64,000 nucleotides of DNA from Methanolinea sp. (GTDB taxonomy: Archaea > Halobacteriota > Methanomicrobia > Methanomicrobiales > Methanospirillaceae). Position numbers and translations under genes: made by a program. The notes beneath the pieces are model-generated. The model was not told where the DNA came from. It saw nothing but the letters and a program-made list of their open reading frames with translations, and ran no database searches. This document shows, one piece after another, positions 1 to 9,042 of the stretch (position 1 is its first letter; each line of letters starts with the position of its first letter). The stretch spans positions 62,001-126,000 of the forward strand of contig JADFDO010000006.1 in the NCBI GenBank assembly GCA_018262855.1, read 5' to 3'.

Positions 1-202
1 TATATAGCACTCCGCTTCTGGGGAACCAGTACGCAGCAATTACAATAGGGATGTAAAAAAGCTGGGGGGTGATGAGGTTGAACCCGCGGTCAAGACTGAA
101 GAGGTTCAAAAGAAATGCAAAGAACGTGCTGAAGAGAAGGATCACCATCCAGAAATCTTTCTCTTCGAGAATCGCCGGGATCCGGTTCTTCAGCATTCCC
201 AT
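1..202 (-). CDS. N-terminus of a membrane sensor-type protein (truncated by window edge)
   Basis: Reading the minus strand from ATG at 202 gives an open frame of 67 residues that runs off the left edge. It starts MGMLKNRIPAILEEKDFW, then has a hydrophobic span (about residues 19-37), a short loop with DRGFNLITPQLFYIP and a second hydrophobic span ending AAYWFPR. This two-helix start is the kind seen before PAS/histidine-kinase modules in Methanomicrobia (family knowledge), so a membrane sensor is likely. The catalytic part lies outside the window. A second in-frame ATG two codons on (196) is equally possible; an AGAGGA stretch lies just upstream. Confidence 0.55.
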   Translation of the reverse strand, partial: MGMLKNRIPAILEEKDFWMVILLFSTFFAFLLNLFSLDRGFNLITPQLFYIPIVIAAYWFPRSGVLY

Positions 203-247
203 GGTCCTCTTAACCCCTTCCTTCTCTCAACCGGTTGATGCCTGTGC

Positions 248-931
248 TCATAAATGATCCCATAAAGGACTTTTCCCCCGGCTGGTATCCTTCCCGTCTT
301 CCGTGTTGCGGGCATCCTGGGGTGTGTTCATCCCCGATCCTTCCCCAGATCCCTCTTCTCTCTTCACCAGAATTTCCGTTGCTGCATCATCCGGGGTCAC
401 ACCGCAATCAAGGTAATAACGGTCCATGAAATGGTGAAAAGAACGGTTTTTCCTGCATGCAGAGGAGATTGAAAACCGGGACAGGATCTCGATCATGTAC
501 GCGATCCGGGAGGTATACTGGGGCGGGATGCTCGTGTTGAAGATCTCTTTGGTGACCTGATCGGTGGAATGCAGGGGGCGGACACCGAGCCTCTGTGCAT
601 CCTCAAGTTCGAGCCCGGCAAGGTACCAGCTCTCGATCTCCTGGATAATGACCATAATCTCGCCTTGCTGTATGACGCCAAACCTCTCCATAATAATGTG
701 TTTTTTTGCCGCCACACCGGGTGCCTTGTCGATGTCCGTGACCAGAAGGAGTTCGTCCCCTGCCCGGTGAATGCTGCGGATAAACCGGCATACCCTGTTG
801 CTCCTCATGCAGGCATACTTAATCAGCCTGACAGCCCTGTATCTTGGGGAGAGCAGTGGGATTATGATGCTTGTGAAGAACCGTTCGTCGTCGTTTCCTT
901 CCACAAGGATAAATAGCCGCCGTTCGCTCAT
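248..931 (-). CDS. TOPRIM-like (DUF4276/OLD-type) protein paired with an AAA ATPase
   Basis: 227 residues. The first strand carries LFILVEGNDDERFF with a candidate catalytic Glu (E11), and about 55 residues later LLLVTDIDKAP supplies the DxD pair (D66, D68). This E...DxD spacing is the TOPRIM signature of OLD nucleases, DUF4276 and AriB-type effectors. A later EIESWYLAG segment resembles the 'ESW' strand of DUF4276 proteins. The C-terminal 40 residues are low-complexity and polar. The start ATG overlaps the stop of the upstream ATPase gene (ATGA), so the two are translationally coupled. I infer the nuclease or effector half of a two-gene ATPase/TOPRIM defence-like module. The exact family is uncertain. 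Confidence 0.7.
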   Translation of the reverse strand: MSERRLFILVEGNDDERFFTSIIIPLLSPRYRAVRLIKYACMRSNRVCRFIRSIHRAGDELLLVTDIDKAPGVAAKKHIIMERFGVIQQGEIMVIIQEIESWYLAGLELEDAQRLGVRPLHSTDQVTKEIFNTSIPPQYTSRIAYMIEILSRFSISSACRKNRSFHHFMDRYYLDCGVTPDDAATEILVKREEGSGEGSGMNTPQDARNTEDGKDTSRGKSPLWDHL

Positions 932-2181
932 TCAATCCCTAAAAAATTCTGGATGAATAGTTCTTCGATTCCAATCTCATCCTCAAGGAACTCCCTGATC
1001 TCCTTCTCATCGGAGGGGAGTCTTAACCGGGAGAATCCGTCATTATCCCTTGTAATGAGGATGATGTCACTGAGGTCCACGTGCTTGACCATCTCGGGGT
1101 TGTGGGTTGTGACAATGACCTGTTTCGAACGTGCAGCATCCTTGAGCATCTCCACCAGCCGGGAGATCAGAAACGGATGGATGTTTCGTTCAGGTTCCTC
1201 GATGATGGTCACGGGCCTTTCTTCAAAGTAGAGCGCGATCACAAGGGCACAGATATTGATGGTCCCGTCGGAGATCATCGATGCGGGGAGATATTTCTCC
1301 TTGCTGTACACCTCCTTTAATTTCAGGAACATTGAGAGGTCCATGAACTTTTCGACCGCAACATCATCGATGAAAGGAAGCACGTCCCTGAGCAACCTCG
1401 TGAAATTCTCTTTCCTTGCCGGATCCTCGATGATATTCTTGATCACGATGGCGAGGTTACTCCCATCTTTCTCAAGATCTGTCTTTCCCATGATCGGGAC
1501 CGCTCTTTTGAGGAGGCGTGGGTCGAAATCGTATACCTTCATCCCCCTGAAGACCCACTCCAGGGAAGGGATGCCCGGGACAAAGACCGGAAGCGTCATG
1601 ATCAGGGTTCCTGCGGGTATGTCCTTCTTCTGGAAATAATAGGGAAAGAGATCATCCTCCTTCAAATTGAGTCCCTCTGGGGGACAGATGCAGTACTGGA
1701 TAGGGCCACCGGTTCTGACGAGCGCTATGGTCCCTTCGCCCATATTCTTCTGGCTGGCGCCTTCCTGGCAGAGGAAATGGCCCTTCACTTCGAGTGTATC
1801 GGACGCAATATCGTAACTCTCTCCCGTCTCCGCGAATGAGAGGGAGAACGAGTAACAGACCTCCTCCGGATGGAAATATACGGCGATTCCCCCCCTCATC
1901 CCCACGATATCCGTCTTTTCCTCTTCAAGCACGTATGCGATCCTGATCGAGAACGGTTCTTTCGGGCCAATGATGGTATTCCGGAGATACTCGACTCCTC
2001 CCTGGAGGGAGATGGCATTCGAGAGGCCATACTTGGCGATGTCGCGGAGGAACTTGATGACCTGGATGAAATTTGATTTCCCGGATGCATTCGATCCTAT
2101 GATGATATTGAAGTTATCCGGCTGGAACTCAAGGTGTCGGAAACTTTTGAAGTTCGAGACTGCAATCTCCCGGATTGGCAT
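928..2181 (-). CDS. AAA/ABC-type ATPase (RecF/OLD-like), partner of TOPRIM protein
   Basis: 417 residues. Walker A GSNASGKSN is at about residues 29-37, right after an 'IREIAVSNFKSF' first strand typical of RecF/SMC/OLD-like AAA_15/AAA_21 ATPases. The signature-like ASMISDGTI and Walker B VTIIEEPERNIHP sit near residues 305-335, followed by a His-switch TTHNPEMV. There is no fused TOPRIM domain. That role is supplied by the next gene, which overlaps by 4 nt. The architecture matches the ATPase half of two-gene systems such as class 2 OLD/Gabija or PARIS (family knowledge), though which is not decidable by eye. A TATA-like AATATATCA lies close upstream of the ATG, and no good ribosome site is visible. 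Confidence 0.75.
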   Translation of the reverse strand: MPIREIAVSNFKSFRHLEFQPDNFNIIIGSNASGKSNFIQVIKFLRDIAKYGLSNAISLQGGVEYLRNTIIGPKEPFSIRIAYVLEEEKTDIVGMRGGIAVYFHPEEVCYSFSLSFAETGESYDIASDTLEVKGHFLCQEGASQKNMGEGTIALVRTGGPIQYCICPPEGLNLKEDDLFPYYFQKKDIPAGTLIMTLPVFVPGIPSLEWVFRGMKVYDFDPRLLKRAVPIMGKTDLEKDGSNLAIVIKNIIEDPARKENFTRLLRDVLPFIDDVAVEKFMDLSMFLKLKEVYSKEKYLPASMISDGTINICALVIALYFEERPVTIIEEPERNIHPFLISRLVEMLKDAARSKQVIVTTHNPEMVKHVDLSDIILITRDNDGFSRLRLPSDEKEIREFLEDEIGIEELFIQNFLGIE

Positions 2182-2263
2182 GAGTTATGATATATTCCCC
2201 ATCCTTATGGTGTTTTTCCATGGGACCATTGAGAGGATAGTATGATGGTGACCGCCATTTCAT

Positions 2264-3796
2264 CTACAGCCAGGACGGCCACGGGATGCCCAGGTGCTTC
2301 GCAAGCTCAGAAATCTCATCGTGAATCTCCCGGTCCAGCCTGAAAAGGACCAGGAAATAGACCAGTGCACCTGCACCAATAATCAGGATGAGGACTGCTA
2401 CGTGAAAGACCGGAATGAGTATCCGGGTCGCGGAGAGGACTGCTGCCATCACCACTGTTGCTGTGAGGATATTCCGGATAGTCCTCCTCTCAACACCGAT
2501 ATACATGCTCCGTGAGAGTGCCCACCTTGCACCCGCAGCCCGGACGATGCAGGTAATGAGGAGCGCCAAGGCCGCACCCGTGATCCCGAAGAGCGGTATC
2601 ATAATCAGTTCAAGGAGAACAAGGAGGGCTGCTGAGATCGCGTTCAGGATGAACACTGGCCGGGGCCGTCCGAGTGCCCCAAGTACCATGGTGTCAAGGG
2701 AGAAGAGAATCATCCCGGCCTGAGATAAGAGGATGAGCGAGAATGCTGACGTGGCAATGACAAACGGTGAGCCGTACAGGAAGAAGAGGAGCCTTTCAGC
2801 GAGAATTAAACCCCCTGCAATGAGCGGGACCGCAAGCACCAGGGAATACGACAGCGCTCTTCCTGCCGCATGGCGAATGGATTCCTCTTCGTGCTCCTCG
2901 TTCCACCGGCTTATTTTCGGGAACAGGGATGTAGAGAGTGACGTTGAGACGAAGAGGGCGAGGGTTGCGAGCTGCATCGGCGCCCGGTAATACCCGACTT
3001 CCGTGCTGTTGAGAAAATACCCGACAAGAACCGTATCAGCATATCCCGCAAGGATGCCGGAAAGCCCGGTGAGAAAGCCCCATGCCGCATAAGGGACCAT
3101 TGCCCGTAGGTGCCTCCAGCCGAACGCTGCCGGACGGAAATGCAGGAAGCGCACGTTGATGGCAACCGCAGTACATAGCCCCGCGACAAATCCTCCAGCC
3201 ATCCCGGCAATTGAAAACCCCGCATACACCGCAGCGATCTGCACCATGACCCGGACGATATGGCCCGCAAGTTCTGATACCTGAAGAGCGCCGACACTTC
3301 CTCCCCCGTAGACTCCTGTCGAGATCACCCCCGCGATCGATCCTGCTGCCAGCGCCAGGAGAAGCCATGGAATGAGCCCCGCTCCAGCAAAATCCCTCAT
3401 GAATGGGGAGAGGAGGAGAACGATGAGACCGGTGCACACAACAAGGAGGATTATCCTTGTTGCCGCCTGGGCAGAAAAATAGGCATCCTGGTCCCTTCCC
3501 TCACTGATCTTCTTGACAGCCGCGCCACCCATCCCCCCGTCAGTCCCGAGAATCGCAAGGCTGTAGTATGCGAGAAAGAGGTAATATGCACCGAGAACCT
3601 CTGCCCCCGCAACATGTGCGATGTACACTGTTGCCAGGTATCCAACGAGGGTTACACCAACATTTGTGCCGAGCGAAATGAGCGCCTGCCGTCTGACGGT
3701 ATCGATCCCGAGCATCTGCCGGACGATAGAGCGGGGGTCCACAACACCTGTATTGGGTCCTGACAATATATGCCCCTCCATGGATCCCCGGTGCAC
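2264..3796 (-). CDS. Oligosaccharide flippase family membrane protein (Wzx/MATE-like)
   Basis: About 505-510 residues with some 12-14 hydrophobic segments and short loops, the layout of polysaccharide biosynthesis/flippase proteins. The N-terminal half has RQALISLGTNVGVTLVGY and GAYYLFLAYYSLAILGTDGG, the typical flippase entry helices. The family moves lipid-linked oligosaccharides across the membrane for surface glycans or protein N-glycosylation; the substrate here is unknown and no glycosyltransferases are adjacent. The longest frame starts at GTG 3796. ATG at 3781, preceded by GGGGA, is the more likely start. The AAA/TOPRIM pair follows on the same strand after 82 nt. Confidence 0.8.
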   Translation of the reverse strand: MHRGSMEGHILSGPNTGVVDPRSIVRQMLGIDTVRRQALISLGTNVGVTLVGYLATVYIAHVAGAEVLGAYYLFLAYYSLAILGTDGGMGGAAVKKISEGRDQDAYFSAQAATRIILLVVCTGLIVLLLSPFMRDFAGAGLIPWLLLALAAGSIAGVISTGVYGGGSVGALQVSELAGHIVRVMVQIAAVYAGFSIAGMAGGFVAGLCTAVAINVRFLHFRPAAFGWRHLRAMVPYAAWGFLTGLSGILAGYADTVLVGYFLNSTEVGYYRAPMQLATLALFVSTSLSTSLFPKISRWNEEHEEESIRHAAGRALSYSLVLAVPLIAGGLILAERLLFFLYGSPFVIATSAFSLILLSQAGMILFSLDTMVLGALGRPRPVFILNAISAALLVLLELIMIPLFGITGAALALLITCIVRAAGARWALSRSMYIGVERRTIRNILTATVVMAAVLSATRILIPVFHVAVLILIIGAGALVYFLVLFRLDREIHDEISELAKHLGIPWPSWL

Positions 3797-3862
3797 TTCA
3801 TGAGTGCAAATGTACCGAAAAGGTGTTGTTCCCGGTGGTCAACCATATTCTAGAGTGTGCTG

Positions 3863-4777
3863 ATGGCAGTGGAGCCAATCATCGAAGCGCACGATCTCCG
3901 GAAGGATTTTGGTGCGCTCAGGGCCGTCGACGGTGTCAATTTTTCGGTGATGCCGGGAGAGGTCTTCGGGTTCCTTGGACCGAACGGGGCCGGAAAGACC
4001 ACCACCATGAAGATGATCGAGTGCGTCTCTCCAAGGAGTGAAGGTGATCTCAGTGTCTTCGGCCTCGATATAGGCAGCCATCCAAGGGAGATCAAGCGCT
4101 GGCTTGGGGTCGTACCCCAGGAAACCAACCTTGACACCGATCTTACCTGCCTCGAAAACCTGGTCACGTTTGCCAGTTACTTTGACATCCGGAAAGAAGA
4201 CGCCCGTGCAAGGGCGGCCGAACTCCTCGATTTCGTGCAGCTCTCCGAAAAGAGCGATGTTCTCATCGAGAAACTCTCTGGGGGGATGAAACGAAGGCTC
4301 ATCCTCGCAAGGGCACTCGTGAACAGCCCCAGACTCCTCATCCTCGACGAACCGACGATTGGACTCGATCCCCAGGCACGACACCTTATGTGGGAGAAAC
4401 TTAAAGCCCTCCAGTCGGCAGGAAATACCATCGTCCTTACAACTCATTACCTCGAGGAAGCCGAGCGACTCTGCAACCGCCTCGTGATCATGGACCACGG
4501 GAAGATCCTGGTCGAGGGTGCTCCCGCAGACCTGGTCCGCCAGTATGCTGGAGGTGACGTTGTCGAGGTGAACCACACCCCCGAAGTGACAGCCTGCCTC
4601 GAGGAGATGGGCGCCCGCTTCGAGGTGTTTGGGGACATGGTCCAGGTCTTTTCAGATCACCCGAAAGAGGTTGCAACCCGTCTTTTATCGACCTGCAATC
4701 CTGGGAAAATTTTTGTGCGTCGTGGATCGCTCGAAGATGTATTCCTCTCCCTCACCGGGAGGGCACTCAGGGAGTGA
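3863..4777 (+). CDS. ABC-2 transporter ATP-binding protein
   Basis: About 304 residues. Walker A GPNGAGKTTT, Q-loop VVPQE, signature LSGGMKRR, Walker B LLILDEPTIGLD and H-loop TTHYLEEAE are all present and in order, so the ATPase should be active. The C-terminal 80 residues form the accessory domain of the NodI/CcmA/DrrA group, which energises export through an ABC-2 permease. The permease follows with a GTGA overlap, giving a two-gene exporter operon. ATG 3863 is taken as start; an in-frame GTG lies two codons earlier. The substrate cannot be deduced; drug, lipid or polysaccharide export are all known for the group. Confidence 0.88.
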   Translation: MAVEPIIEAHDLRKDFGALRAVDGVNFSVMPGEVFGFLGPNGAGKTTTMKMIECVSPRSEGDLSVFGLDIGSHPREIKRWLGVVPQETNLDTDLTCLENLVTFASYFDIRKEDARARAAELLDFVQLSEKSDVLIEKLSGGMKRRLILARALVNSPRLLILDEPTIGLDPQARHLMWEKLKALQSAGNTIVLTTHYLEEAERLCNRLVIMDHGKILVEGAPADLVRQYAGGDVVEVNHTPEVTACLEEMGARFEVFGDMVQVFSDHPKEVATRLLSTCNPGKIFVRRGSLEDVFLSLTGRALRE

Positions 4778-5556
4778 CAGGGACTATGATACCCCGCCCC
4801 ACCATGTCATCCTGGAAAGTATGGCGAAGGAACGCTGCCGTCTTCTTCAAGACGTACACGGTGAATTTCCTCCCTCCCTTCATCGAGCCTGTCCTCTACC
4901 TCCTTGCGATGGGTTATGGCCTGGGAATGTTCATCGGCGAGATCGATGGAATACCTTATGTGCATTTCATTGCCCCGGCACTCCTTGCAGTATCGATGAT
5001 GAACTCCTCGTTCTTCGAATGTACCTACTCGTCATTTGTGCGGATGTACTACCAGAAAGCCTTCGATGCCATGATCTCAACTCCCCTCTCAATCGACGAT
5101 GTTATCGCCGGGGAACTTTTATGGGGTGCAACCCGGAGCCTCATCTACTCGTCCGCGATGCTGATCGTCCTCATCATATTCGGGGTCGTATCGCTGCCCT
5201 CATCCCTTCTCATAATACCATTCTCGTTCCTGGCGGGGCTCCTTTTTTCAGGCATCGCGATGTGTTTCACTGCGATCAGCCCAGGCATCGATACCCTCAA
5301 CTACCCTTCCTTCCTCTTCATCACACCCATGCTCCTCTTCTCAGGGACTTTCTTCCCCCTCTCCATGCTGCCCCCTGTTCTGCAGACAGTCGCGCTCACA
5401 TGCTTACCCCTCGCCCAGGTGGTCATCATCGCAAGGTCACTGACCCTTACCACATTATCCCCGTTCTTCATCTACAGCCTGATGTGGATCGCCTTCTTCA
5501 CGGCGGTCTTCTTCTTCCTCTCCATCCACCTGATGAAGAGAAGGCTCGTCGTATAG
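4774..5556 (+). CDS. ABC-2 type transporter permease
   Basis: 260 residues with six predicted membrane spans and the ABC-2 pattern: an amphipathic N-terminus (SSWKVWRRNAAVFFKTY), then MGYGLGMFIGEI, and the late loop FLFITPMLLFSGTFFPLSML, a hallmark of NodJ/DrrB-type permeases. It forms the channel for the ATPase encoded immediately upstream; the genes overlap (GTGA at 4774-4777). An ATG at 4786 is an alternative start. The product acts in the cytoplasmic membrane as a dimer with two ATPase subunits; the substrate is unknown. Confidence 0.87.
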   Translation: MTGTMIPRPTMSSWKVWRRNAAVFFKTYTVNFLPPFIEPVLYLLAMGYGLGMFIGEIDGIPYVHFIAPALLAVSMMNSSFFECTYSSFVRMYYQKAFDAMISTPLSIDDVIAGELLWGATRSLIYSSAMLIVLIIFGVVSLPSSLLIIPFSFLAGLLFSGIAMCFTAISPGIDTLNYPSFLFITPMLLFSGTFFPLSMLPPVLQTVALTCLPLAQVVIIARSLTLTTLSPFFIYSLMWIAFFTAVFFFLSIHLMKRRLVV

Positions 5557-5606
5557 AACCACTATTAAATGGTACCACCGCGTTGTATACAGGAATAGGA
5601 GCGAGC

Positions 5607-6032
5607 ATGAGCATCTATACCGTCTGCCAGACTGCCGTCGTCAGCGTCACCCCTGACACCACTCTCAAATTCGTTGCCGAATTGATGAAGAACAAGAACC
5701 TTGGATGCGTGGTGATTGCAGAGGAGCAGAAACCCGTCGGAATAGTCACAGACCGTGATATTGCCTTGAGGGGAGGACCCCTCTGCGGCGAGGATTGGGA
5801 TATGGCCCCCATCTCGAGCATCATGACCCGGGAGGTCTGTACCATACGGAAAGACACCGGGATCTTTGATGCCATCCAGGAGATGAAATCGTCCAATGTG
5901 CGAAGGCTTCCCGTTGTTGATGCCGGTGGCCGCCTGGTAGGCCTGATCACCCTTGATGATATCATCAGGCTGCTTGCACGAGAACTCGGTGAGATCGCGA
6001 GGATCATCGGGAAGGAAAGTCCGAAGATCTGA
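5607..6032 (+). CDS. CBS-domain pair protein
   Basis: 141 residues forming two CBS motifs and little else. The first runs from TVCQTAVVSVTPDTTL to GIVTDRDIALRG, the second from IMTREVCTIRKDTGIFDA to LVGLITLDDIIRLL. Such stand-alone CBS proteins bind adenine nucleotides as homodimers and act as energy or ligand sensors. The start is ATG 5607, with GGAG seven bases upstream and a TATA-like ACTATTAAATGG about 40 bases upstream, so the gene likely has its own promoter rather than being read with the ABC genes. No partner is evident. Confidence 0.85.
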   Translation: MSIYTVCQTAVVSVTPDTTLKFVAELMKNKNLGCVVIAEEQKPVGIVTDRDIALRGGPLCGEDWDMAPISSIMTREVCTIRKDTGIFDAIQEMKSSNVRRLPVVDAGGRLVGLITLDDIIRLLARELGEIARIIGKESPKI

Positions 6033-6164
6033 CCTGTATCACCCCTCTCTCTTCTTTTCCAGTTACGCTCAAACGACCGAATAGGTTCATGGTAAAACCC
6101 TTCTATAGTAATCAGGGTGGACCGGAAGATGCAATATTTTCCGGAATGCAGGTGAATTGAGCCA

Positions 6165-7565
6165 ATGCAGGACCAGGTGAGGAGGATCGAACCCGGCATA
6201 AGGACGATTATTCTTGCTGTGGTCACCATCGCCACCTTCCTCAATCCGTTCACGGGATCAAGCATCAATCTTGCATTACCCCTGATTGGTGAGGAGTTCG
6301 GGATCGATGCGGTCATTCTCTCCTGGGTTCCCGCGTCATACCTCCTCTCCATGGCGATCTTCCTTCTCCCGGCCGGCAGGCTGGGTGATCTCCTGGGCAG
6401 GGGACGTGTTTTTACCCTGGGCACACTCATCTATACAACCGGATCGGTGCTTTCCTATTTTGCCCCTGGTATCGAAATCTTTCTTGGATGCCGGTTCCTC
6501 CAGGGACTGGGAAGCGCCATGGTCTTCTCCAACTCTGTAGCCATCATCGCCGAGATCTATCCCCCGGGTGAACGGGGAATGGCACTCGGATTGAACACAA
6601 TGGCGGTATATGGGGGCCTCACACTCGGTCCCTTTCTGGGAGGACTTCTTGCCCAGTATCTGGGGTGGAGGAGTATCTTCGGGATCACTGTTGTGCTTGG
6701 AGGGCTGGTGCTCGCATCGGTCCGCCTGCTTCCTGCATCACTGTCGGAGAAAAGGTACGAACCTTTCGATATTCGCGGTGCTGCCTTCTCCGCGATGATC
6801 ATTGTGCTTTTCTTCCTTGGGGTCTCCACTATCCCACAAATCTCCGGGTTCGCCGCAATCGTGTGTTCCCTCGTGCTCTTCGTGGTCTTTCTGAAGGTGG
6901 AGGAGGCGACAGGCTCCCCGCTCTTTCCAGTCAGGCTCTTTCGCGAGAACAGGCCCTTCAGCTACTCAAACGCCGCAGCCCTCATCAACTACTGTGCCAC
7001 CTTTGCAGTCACTTTCCTGATGAGCCTCTATCTCCAGGTCGTCAAGGGATACAGCCCGGCCTTTGCGGGACTCGTGCTCCTCGTCCAGCCCCTGGTCCAG
7101 ATGATCTTCTCCCCCTTCGCCGGCCGGCTCTCTGACCGGGCTCCTCCCGAAAACCTTGCCTCCCTTGGCCTGATCGCATCGGCAGTGAGCCTCTTCGGGT
7201 TCTCGTTCCTTGGCCCGGAGACTGAGCTCCTTCCCGTGATCCTTCTCCTTGTCATCCTTGGCATCGGCCTCGCCCTGTTCTCTGCACCGAACACCAATGC
7301 CATCATGAGTTCGGTATCCCGCCACCACTATGGTGTCGCGTCGGCAATGCTCGCGACCATGCGATCGCTCGGGATGATGATGAGCATGGGACTCGTGATG
7401 ATTGCATTTGCCCTCATCCTCGGAAGCACTCCAATCTCGCCGGCCTCCGCAGGAGCATTCCTCCACAGTATGCGGGTGGTTTTCTTTATCCTCTTCCTCG
7501 TAAGTATCCTTGGCGCCCTGGTCTCCAGGAGAAGGAGGGGTATGCAGGGGATGAAGGTCGCATGA
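6165..7565 (+). CDS. MFS efflux transporter (EmrB/QacA-type)
   Basis: 466 residues with about 14 hydrophobic segments. The N-terminal half shows the MFS motif A region as PAGRLGDLLGRGRVF and the DHA2-type helix 5 pattern AVYGGLTLGPFLGGLLAQYLGWRSIFGI. The family exports drugs or other hydrophobic compounds with proton antiport. A TATA-like TTCTATAGT lies about 65 bases upstream. The gene appears monocistronic and no adjacent regulator is seen. The substrate is unknown. Confidence 0.87.
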   Translation: MQDQVRRIEPGIRTIILAVVTIATFLNPFTGSSINLALPLIGEEFGIDAVILSWVPASYLLSMAIFLLPAGRLGDLLGRGRVFTLGTLIYTTGSVLSYFAPGIEIFLGCRFLQGLGSAMVFSNSVAIIAEIYPPGERGMALGLNTMAVYGGLTLGPFLGGLLAQYLGWRSIFGITVVLGGLVLASVRLLPASLSEKRYEPFDIRGAAFSAMIIVLFFLGVSTIPQISGFAAIVCSLVLFVVFLKVEEATGSPLFPVRLFRENRPFSYSNAAALINYCATFAVTFLMSLYLQVVKGYSPAFAGLVLLVQPLVQMIFSPFAGRLSDRAPPENLASLGLIASAVSLFGFSFLGPETELLPVILLLVILGIGLALFSAPNTNAIMSSVSRHHYGVASAMLATMRSLGMMMSMGLVMIAFALILGSTPISPASAGAFLHSMRVVFFILFLVSILGALVSRRRRGMQGMKVA

Positions 7566-7638
7566 CATCACACGGAAAGGAAAAATACGAGCCTATTTCT
7601 CCTCCTTTCACCATCACTCTAGACAGCAGGATGATGCA

Positions 7639-7923
7639 ATGGATGTGTGGCTTCTGATAGGAGGACTGGCTGCCCTCCTCACGACTTTTGGCTTTCTGCC
7701 CCAGATCCTCAAGATGTACAGGACCCGGTCTGTCAAGGACATAAGCCCAATCACCTTCGTCCAGTTCCTTGTCGGCGTGGGGCTCTGGGCTTTCTACGGG
7801 ATGCATATCGGTGACTCAATCGTCACTGCAGCAAATATCATTACCTTCGGAACACTCGTCGTTGCCCTTGGCCTCTACGTCCATTTCGGCGGTTATCTCA
7901 TGAAGAGTCCCCAAAGTGCATGA
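7639..7923 (+). CDS. SemiSWEET-family (PQ-loop) transporter
   Basis: 94 residues in three hydrophobic segments, the size of a SemiSWEET half-transporter. Helix 1 contains GFLPQILKMYRTRSVKDIS, the PQ-loop motif, followed by a second helix with FVQFLVGVGLWAFYG. The family forms homodimers for facilitated sugar movement across the membrane. AGGATG five bases before ATG 7639 supports the start. Whether sugars are the substrate here is inferred only from the family. Confidence 0.85.
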   Translation: MDVWLLIGGLAALLTTFGFLPQILKMYRTRSVKDISPITFVQFLVGVGLWAFYGMHIGDSIVTAANIITFGTLVVALGLYVHFGGYLMKSPQSA

Positions 7924-7960
7924 ATATTCAGATCCGATAATATCCTGAAGAGGTATCCCT

Positions 7961-9034
7961 GTGCACACCAGAGACCCGAATGACAATCCCTTCTTCCCCG
8001 GTCCTGCAGACATCCGGAACTGCGTCCTGTCATCTGCAATCCTGGCCCCAAGCCCACATAATACCCAGCCCTGGAAGATCAAACTGGAGCGTACTGAAAG
8101 GATCCTCATCTCAATTGACAGGGACAGGCTCATCCCGGGATGTGATCCCATAGGAAGGCAGACATTCATTTCAACAGGGGCATTCCTTGAAAACCTGGAT
8201 ATTACTGCAGGATCGCTTGGATACCGGGCCGATCTCGATCTTTTTCCGGAGGGATGGCCAGATCCCAGGACTGTACCGGATACCCCCATCGCACGTATCG
8301 ATCTCGTCAGGGACGGCCGCTGCATCCCGGATCCTCTCTCCACCCAGATCCCGATCCGGCATACGAACCGAAGGGTATTCAGCACACGGGAGGTCTCCCT
8401 TCATTCGACGGGGCAGATCACCGAATCATACGAATATTCACTGGTCCCGTTCGGATTTTCCAATGACAGGGATTTCATTCGTACAACCGCGGGTTTTGCA
8501 GCGGATGCGATGGATATAGAACTTGCAGATAAGACAAGGAGGAACGAGACCCTGCAGTATTTCAGGTTCACCGATGAAGAAGTCCTGAAATCCGCTGACG
8601 GTATCGGGCTTGCCCAATCAGGATATGGACGGATATCGCGGTTTCTCATCGGAAAATTTTTCCTTTCCAGGAAAAAAGCAACAACATCTCCATCCCTGTT
8701 TTCGGGTATGGCCACAAAGAAGACCCGGGCACAGGTAGAAGGTTCCGGAGGAATTGGCTGGCTCTCCACCAAGAGCGACCACCGTGTCGACCAGGTACGG
8801 GCCGGAAGGGCATTCCAGAGGATCCATCTCAAGGCAACGTCGCTGGGAATCGCCCTCCAACCCATCACCCAGCCTCTGGCAGACTACGCGGAGATGTCAG
8901 ATCTCCGTTCAGCGTTGTATGAGTACCTTGGTATCCCTGACACCCATACCGTCCAGATGCTCTTCAGGCTTGGGTATGCCCCGACCGTTCCCCCCTCCCC
9001 AAGGAGGAATCTGCAAATGTTCCTGAAATTGTGA
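7961..9034 (+). CDS. Acg-family nitroreductase-like flavoprotein
   Basis: 357 residues. The N-terminus AILAPSPHNTQPWKI is the FMN-site motif of the nitroreductase superfamily, and RHTNRRVFSTREVS after residue 125 with a second nitroreductase-like half gives the pseudo-dimeric Acg (Rv2032-like) layout. The C-terminal GIALQPITQPLADY is also typical. Acg proteins bind FMN with a lid and lack clear oxidoreductase activity, perhaps acting in flavin storage or stress (family knowledge). GTG start with GAGG about eight bases before. It lies 9 nt from the convergent permease stop. Confidence 0.8.
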   Translation: MHTRDPNDNPFFPGPADIRNCVLSSAILAPSPHNTQPWKIKLERTERILISIDRDRLIPGCDPIGRQTFISTGAFLENLDITAGSLGYRADLDLFPEGWPDPRTVPDTPIARIDLVRDGRCIPDPLSTQIPIRHTNRRVFSTREVSLHSTGQITESYEYSLVPFGFSNDRDFIRTTAGFAADAMDIELADKTRRNETLQYFRFTDEEVLKSADGIGLAQSGYGRISRFLIGKFFLSRKKATTSPSLFSGMATKKTRAQVEGSGGIGWLSTKSDHRVDQVRAGRAFQRIHLKATSLGIALQPITQPLADYAEMSDLRSALYEYLGIPDTHTVQMLFRLGYAPTVPPSPRRNLQMFLKL

Positions 9035-9042
9035 AAGTCCTC

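Noticed and set aside
248-931. Calling the TOPRIM protein a PARIS AriB homologue
   Set aside because: It is shorter than AriB, and the sequence suggests DUF4276 rather than DUF4435, so the system name is left open.
4629-5606. Long open frame that runs into the CBS gene
   Set aside because: It overlaps the ABC ATPase and permease in another frame and its translation is Pro/His/Arg-rich shadow sequence. Only the part from ATG 5607 is real.
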